Of a DNA stretch of 8,020 nt, positions 5,209-8,020 are shown piece by piece. A model generated the notes under the pieces. That model ran no database searches. It saw only the letters and a program-made list of their open reading frames with translations, and was not told the origin of the DNA. Position 1 is the stretch's first letter; the number at the start of each line of letters is the position of its first letter. The translations under genes and the position numbers were made by a program. Origin of the DNA: Thermoleophilaceae bacterium (GTDB lineage Bacteria > Actinomycetota > Thermoleophilia > Solirubrobacterales > Thermoleophilaceae); NCBI GenBank assembly GCA_013696425.1, contig JACCYP010000214.1:1-8020 (forward strand). The letters run 5' to 3'.

Positions 5209-6270
5209 CGAGGGCCGCGGCTTGCCGTCGAAGCCCAGAATCCCTGCGTCGAAACGATCGAAGGAGTTGTTCTTGCGCCACTGGTAGATGTAGAGGCGCT
5301 TGATCCGCTTCGGATACCTGCGCGCGAGCGTGAACATGTACTTGATCGACCTGGCCGCGCGAGCCTCGTTGTAGGGCAGCGCCGGACGGCCATCGGCGGT
5401 CGTGAACGACACGACGCCGCCGGTCTCGGTCAACCAGATCTCGCCCTTCACGAGCTTCACCATCGCGGCGGTACCGGTGGCGCGGAAGCGGTTCGTGTCG
5501 GTGTAGTTGTGCAGACCCCACAGGCGCGGCTTCTTCGCCGTCCTCTTGAAGGTCTTGAGCCACTTGGCGAGGTTCGTGGAGTCGAGCACGTCTGCGGCCA
5601 CGACCTTGCAGCCCCGGCAGTTCGCACGCACGACGTTGTAGTACCGGGCCGCGAGCTTCGGCTTCTTCGCGAGCGGCTGAGACTGGTGGTTCGCCTCGTT
5701 CCAGGGCGAGATCACCTTCACCCACGGATACTTCTTTCGGAAGGCCTTGAACGCCTTGGTGTAGGCGCCGAGGCTCGGGGCCTTGCAGGGGCGCGCCGGG
5801 CACTTGTCAGTCTCGGAGTGGTTGAAGGAGACGAGTGGCTCGATGCCGACCGCGCGGGCGGTTCGCAGCCACCGGTCGAGCTCGGCGGGCCGGGTCCTGA
5901 TCGAGTTCCAAGGTGTGATCAAGCGCGCGTAACCGAGGCCGAGGGCGCCGAACGTAGGGTCGGAAAAGGTGAAGGGGTTCTGGTCGGAGATACCGACGAT
6001 CGGCTTGGTCTTGCGCTTACGGATCGCCACCAGCTGACTCGGCTGACCGGGAGTGGGCTGCGGGTCGACCGGCCGGGTGGACCCGTCGGGAGTCGGTGTG
6101 GGCGAGGGCGAGGGGCTCGGCGCCGGTGATGGCTCGGGGCTCGGCTGGGGCGGCGGGGGCGGGCAGTTGTTCAGGAGCTGGCAGAGCGGATCGGACTGGG
6201 CGCCGGCGGCCGCGGGAACCGCGAGCAGGGCCAGCGAGGCGATGAGTAGCGAGCGCATTGACATATTCAT
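5170..6270 (-). CDS. Secreted clan GH-A glycoside-hydrolase-like protein, 366 aa
   Basis: The N-terminus is a classical signal peptide (MNMSMRSLLIASLALLAVPA, likely cleaved after AGA at about 24). A short segment with C30 and C36 and a long Pro/Ser/Thr linker (about 37-80) follow, then a TIM-barrel-like domain (about 88-366). PWNEAN holds the likely acid/base Glu192 and WLTETGG the likely nucleophile Glu282; the cysteine pairs C157/C162 and C218/C221 and the motifs ISDQN, LWGLHNYTD and LYIYQWR match the convergent paralogue. The start at 6270 is chosen because its ATG overlaps the stop of the 46-residue ORF (ATGA); an in-frame ATG at 6300 is possible, and AAAGGA at 6292-6287 is 16 nt upstream. 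The substrate is unknown. Position after murG and a serine hydrolase suggests envelope glycan, but a carbohydrate from outside the cell is equally compatible. Confidence 0.87.
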   Translation of the reverse strand: MNMSMRSLLIASLALLAVPAAAGAQSDPLCQLLNNCPPPPPQPSPEPSPAPSPSPSPTPTPDGSTRPVDPQPTPGQPSQLVAIRKRKTKPIVGISDQNPFTFSDPTFGALGLGYARLITPWNSIRTRPAELDRWLRTARAVGIEPLVSFNHSETDKCPARPCKAPSLGAYTKAFKAFRKKYPWVKVISPWNEANHQSQPLAKKPKLAARYYNVVRANCRGCKVVAADVLDSTNLAKWLKTFKRTAKKPRLWGLHNYTDTNRFRATGTAAMVKLVKGEIWLTETGGVVSFTTADGRPALPYNEARAARSIKYMFTLARRYPKRIKRLYIYQWRKNNSFDRFDAGILGFDGKPRPSLAVLQKELSKTR

Positions 6271-6407
6271 CGGCAGTTTTCGGGAATCCTTTCGATCCAT
6301 CGGGCCAGATTGGGGCGAGCGTCGGCGCTCTGGTGCTCATCGAGCACGACGTGGAACACCTCGGCATCGGCAGGGTCGCGGTGTGCCGCGTATCTCAGGG
6401 GCGTCAC
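6267..6407 (-). CDS. Translationally coupled small ORF, 46 aa
   Basis: A 46-codon frame starts with GTG overlapping the serine hydrolase stop by 4 nt (GTGA, 6407-6404) and ends in TGA overlapping the first ATG of the glycoside-hydrolase-like gene by 4 nt (ATGA, 6270-6267). Third positions are G or C in 34 of 46 codons, clearly better than the competing frame starting at 6367. The product (YAAHRDPADAEVFHVVLD, then LARWIERIPENC) is soluble, acidic in the middle, likely helical and ends with a single Cys near the C-terminus. No signal peptide, no Shine-Dalgarno; expression would rely on re-initiation. No family is recognised. It could instead be an accidental open frame filling a 133-bp gap, but overlaps at both ends favour a real gene. 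Confidence 0.5.
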   Translation of the reverse strand: MTPLRYAAHRDPADAEVFHVVLDEHQSADARPNLARWIERIPENCR

Positions 6408-7231
6408 GGCGGCGGAGTCTGAAGCAGCTTCCGGGCGATGCCCTGCTGGGTGCGCCGGCCATAGGAGGCGCTCGGGTTCCCGCGCGTCAGGACGGCCACC
6501 GAGATGCGCGTGCCGCCCTTCTCGAGGAGGGCCGCCTGGTGCTCTACGGCGCGCGTCCAGCCGCTCTTGAAGAACACGCTCCACCCCCTCCTCACGGCGG
6601 CTCGGCGAATGCCCCAGCGCTGCCCCGAGACGATTCCGCCGAGCAGGCCGGGGGCGTATTCGCGGTGACGCTCCGGCGCGAGGCAGTCGATGCGCGCGAA
6701 GAGGCGAGCCTGGTCGGCGGCCGTGACCTTCGCGCTCGTCCACGAACAGCAGGTGATGCGGAAACGCGTCATCCCCGCCAGCCGTGCGACGCGCTGGACG
6801 CCGGAGGCACCCACGAGCCTGAAGGTCGCGCTCGCCTTCCGGTTGCTCGAGCGCCGGATCATCGGACCGAGCCGGCCGCGGTCGGCTCCGCTGAGCCCGC
6901 TGCGGTTCTTGCGGTTCAGGTCGGCGATCAGCAGCATCGCCTTCACCAGGCTGGCGCTCCTGAAGCTCTGCTCAGTGTGGAGGCCGCGGACGCGGCCGTC
7001 CGTGCCTCGGACGGCAAAGCTCACGTTCCCCTTCCTCTCGGCGGCGTATTTTTTCGCCGCCTTTACAGCAGCAATGGAGGGGTAGGTGGCTGCCGGCGCC
7101 GCAGCGGCTGGCGCCCCGGCGGGCAATACCAACGCGGCCGCGATCGCGAGCGCACCGAAGTTTTTCGTCAAGGTGTTCCGCGCGGCGGTTGGCACCGACA
7201 ACGATTTGATTGTCAACGCCAACGGTCGCAT
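6404..7231 (-). CDS. Secreted class A beta-lactamase-like serine hydrolase, 275 aa
   Basis: The three motifs of penicillin-recognising serine enzymes appear in order and at suitable spacing: S94-L-V-K97 (catalytic SxxK), S128-S-N130 (SxN) and K222-S-G224 (KTG-type). Residues of this fold either hydrolyse beta-lactams or act on D-Ala-D-Ala-type peptides; neither can be told from sequence here. No Glu166-region (ExxLN) motif was recognised, which argues against a true beta-lactamase. The N-terminus has a hydrophobic export segment (about 26-48) ending in an Ala-rich stretch. The start is uncertain: ATG 7231 follows the murG stop by 25 nt but has no Shine-Dalgarno, and a strong RNA hairpin (7223-7188) lies inside; TTG 7171 would give a compact signal peptide (MTKNFGALAIAAALVLPAG) with GGAA just before it. 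Probably cotranscribed with murG and coupled to the 46-residue ORF. Confidence 0.82.
   Translation of the reverse strand: MRPLALTIKSLSVPTAARNTLTKNFGALAIAAALVLPAGAPAAAAPAATYPSIAAVKAAKKYAAERKGNVSFAVRGTDGRVRGLHTEQSFRSASLVKAMLLIADLNRKNRSGLSGADRGRLGPMIRRSSNRKASATFRLVGASGVQRVARLAGMTRFRITCCSWTSAKVTAADQARLFARIDCLAPERHREYAPGLLGGIVSGQRWGIRRAAVRRGWSVFFKSGWTRAVEHQAALLEKGGTRISVAVLTRGNPSASYGRRTQQGIARKLLQTPPP
7188..7223 (-). other. Strong RNA hairpin after murG, over the serine hydrolase 5' end
   Basis: In the minus-strand transcript a 14-nt arm (7223-7210) and its partner (7201-7188) pair at all 14 positions, 11 Watson-Crick and three consecutive G-U, around the 8-nt loop TCAAATCG. The plus-strand transcript would have three A-C mismatches at the G-U sites, so the structure favours the direction of murG transcription. 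No U tract follows, so it is not a classical terminator. An attenuator, a processing site or a stabiliser of murG mRNA are the options. Confidence 0.5.
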
Positions 7232-7256
7232 CAAAGGGATGAAGTATGCGCGCCAC

Positions 7257-8020
7257 TCAGCGGGCGAGCGCCAGCACCTCGGCCGCTATCCGCTCCCCGG
7301 CGTCGGGGCGGGCCAGGGCGAGGGCGGCCTTCGACATCGCCGCCAGCCGCTCGGGGGCGCCCAGCAGTGCGGCGACCTCGCGGGCGAGACGGGGCCCGTC
7401 GAGCTCCGCGTCGGGAACCACCACGGCCGCGCCGCCGTCGGCCATCCAGCGGGCGTTCCCGGTCTGGTGGTCGGCGGTCGCGTGCGGGTAGGGCACCAGC
7501 ACCGCGGGCAGTCCGGCGGCGCACAGCTCGAACACCGAGCCACCGGCGCGCGCCACCGCGAGGTCGGCGGCCGCGTATGCCTCCGCGAAGGGCTCGATGT
7601 AGGGCTCGAGGTGGTAATGCGTTGGGGCGCCGAGGGCGTCGAGGCGCGAGCGTAGCTCGGGGTGGTCGCGGCGCCCGGAGGCGTGGAGCACCGCACAGGG
7701 GGCCGCGGGGCCGAAGGCGTCGAGCGCGGCGTCGTTCACCCGCCGGGCGCCCAGCGAGCCCCCGAACACCAGCACGCAGATCTCCTCCGAGCCGATGCCG
7801 AAGCGCGCCCGCGCGCTATCGCGGTCGCCGGCGCCCGTGCCGGGCGGGACGGGGCGGCCCGTTACTTCGTACTTCCCGCCCTCGCGGCCCTCGAGCGGAA
7901 AGGCGAGAAAGACTCGACTGGCGAGCGGCGCAAGGAGCCGGTTGGTGATGCCGAGGTGCGAGTCGGCCTCGGTGAGCGCGAGCGGGATACGGCGCGCGGC
8001 CGTGGCGAGCCCCACGGGGC
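7257..8020 (-). CDS. murG: UDP-GlcNAc:lipid I GlcNAc transferase MurG, 5' end cut by window
   Basis: MurG transfers GlcNAc from UDP-GlcNAc to lipid I on the inner face of the membrane, giving lipid II. The visible part (253 full codons) begins inside the N-terminal domain at PVGLATAARRIPLALTEADSHLGITNRLLA and includes FGGSLGARRVN (normally GGSxGA), the acceptor/donor cleft segment, LEPYIEPFAEAYAAADLAVARAGGSVFELCAAGLPAVLVPYP, which carries the RxGxxxxxE uridine-binding region, and the ATADHQTGNARWM segment typical of MurG. About 100 N-terminal residues lie beyond 8020. It is followed at 25 nt by the serine hydrolase, with a strong hairpin in between or just inside the next gene. In many dcw clusters murC would follow directly; here three or four other genes intervene. 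Confidence 0.95.
   Translation of the reverse strand, partial: PVGLATAARRIPLALTEADSHLGITNRLLAPLASRVFLAFPLEGREGGKYEVTGRPVPPGTGAGDRDSARARFGIGSEEICVLVFGGSLGARRVNDAALDAFGPAAPCAVLHASGRRDHPELRSRLDALGAPTHYHLEPYIEPFAEAYAAADLAVARAGGSVFELCAAGLPAVLVPYPHATADHQTGNARWMADGGAAVVVPDAELDGPRLAREVAALLGAPERLAAMSKAALALARPDAGERIAAEVLALAR

Noticed and set aside
6060..6170. GC-rich direct repeats in the secreted hydrolase gene
   Set aside because: They are explained by the Pro/Ser/Thr linker codons; no regular DNA unit or mobile element boundary was found.
6267..6743. Longer version of the 46-residue ORF starting at 6743
   Set aside because: The added part lies within the serine hydrolase gene in another frame and is Arg/Gly/Pro-rich; only the last 46 codons lie outside that gene and look coding.
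7188..7216. TTGACA at 7216-7211 as a promoter for the serine hydrolase
   Set aside because: The hexamer is perfect, but at 16-18 nt spacing the -10 position has almost no match, and the bases are explained by the hairpin arm.
6053..7948. Very long plus-strand open frame (631 codons)
   Set aside because: It runs antisense through murG, the serine hydrolase and the glycoside-hydrolase-like gene, and turns into Arg/Pro/Gly-rich low-complexity sequence. It reflects the scarcity of stops in GC-rich DNA.
1..8020. CRISPR array, tRNA/rRNA genes, insertion sequences, attachment sites
   Set aside because: No spaced direct repeats of suitable length, no cloverleaf or rRNA-like stretch, no transposase or integrase frame and no terminal inverted repeats with target duplications were seen by eye.

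Overview
The window is high-GC bacterial DNA with GTG and TTG starts alongside ATG, dense gene packing and GC-rich third codon positions. It carries part of a division and cell wall (dcw) cluster with murG, murC, ftsQ and ftsZ in that order on the minus strand. The gene order and codon use suggest a high-GC actinobacterium. A deep-branching group such as Thermoleophilia/Solirubrobacterales is my best guess, from memory of similar proteins and not from any search.

Layout, right to left (direction of transcription of most genes): murG (C-terminal two thirds, cut by the window edge at 8020); a secreted class A beta-lactamase-like serine hydrolase (7231-6404); a 46-residue small ORF joined to both neighbours by 4-nt overlaps (6407-6267); a secreted clan GH-A glycoside-hydrolase-like protein (6270-5170); a paralogous glycoside-hydrolase-like lipoprotein on the plus strand (4186-5208), convergent with and overlapping its sister by 39 bp; murC (4191-2905), whose start overlaps the lipoprotein start divergently; ftsQ (2870-2043); a 159-bp regulatory interval with a good promoter and a structured leader; ftsZ (1883-798); a 60-residue small ORF (775-593) overlapping a nucleotidyltransferase-fold gene (596-102); and a probable further minus-strand gene running off the left edge (100-1).

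The core genes fit one process. MurG makes lipid II at the membrane, MurC adds the first amino acid of the stem peptide, FtsQ links the divisome across the membrane, and FtsZ forms the ring. Between murG and murC, where dcw clusters normally have nothing or another core gene, sits an island of exported proteins: one penicillin-recognising-fold hydrolase and two diverged copies of a TIM-barrel hydrolase with both catalytic glutamates. This island is the most unusual part of the window. I infer an envelope-glycan role for it, but no substrate can be read from the sequence.

The second point of interest is the ftsQ-ftsZ interval. It has a TTGACA-N17-TTCAAT promoter and an 80-nt leader in which a perfect hairpin is enclosed by an outer stem overlapping the ftsZ ribosome binding site. 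No tRNA, rRNA, CRISPR, insertion sequence or integrase was seen, and no gene-free stretch exceeds 300 bases.
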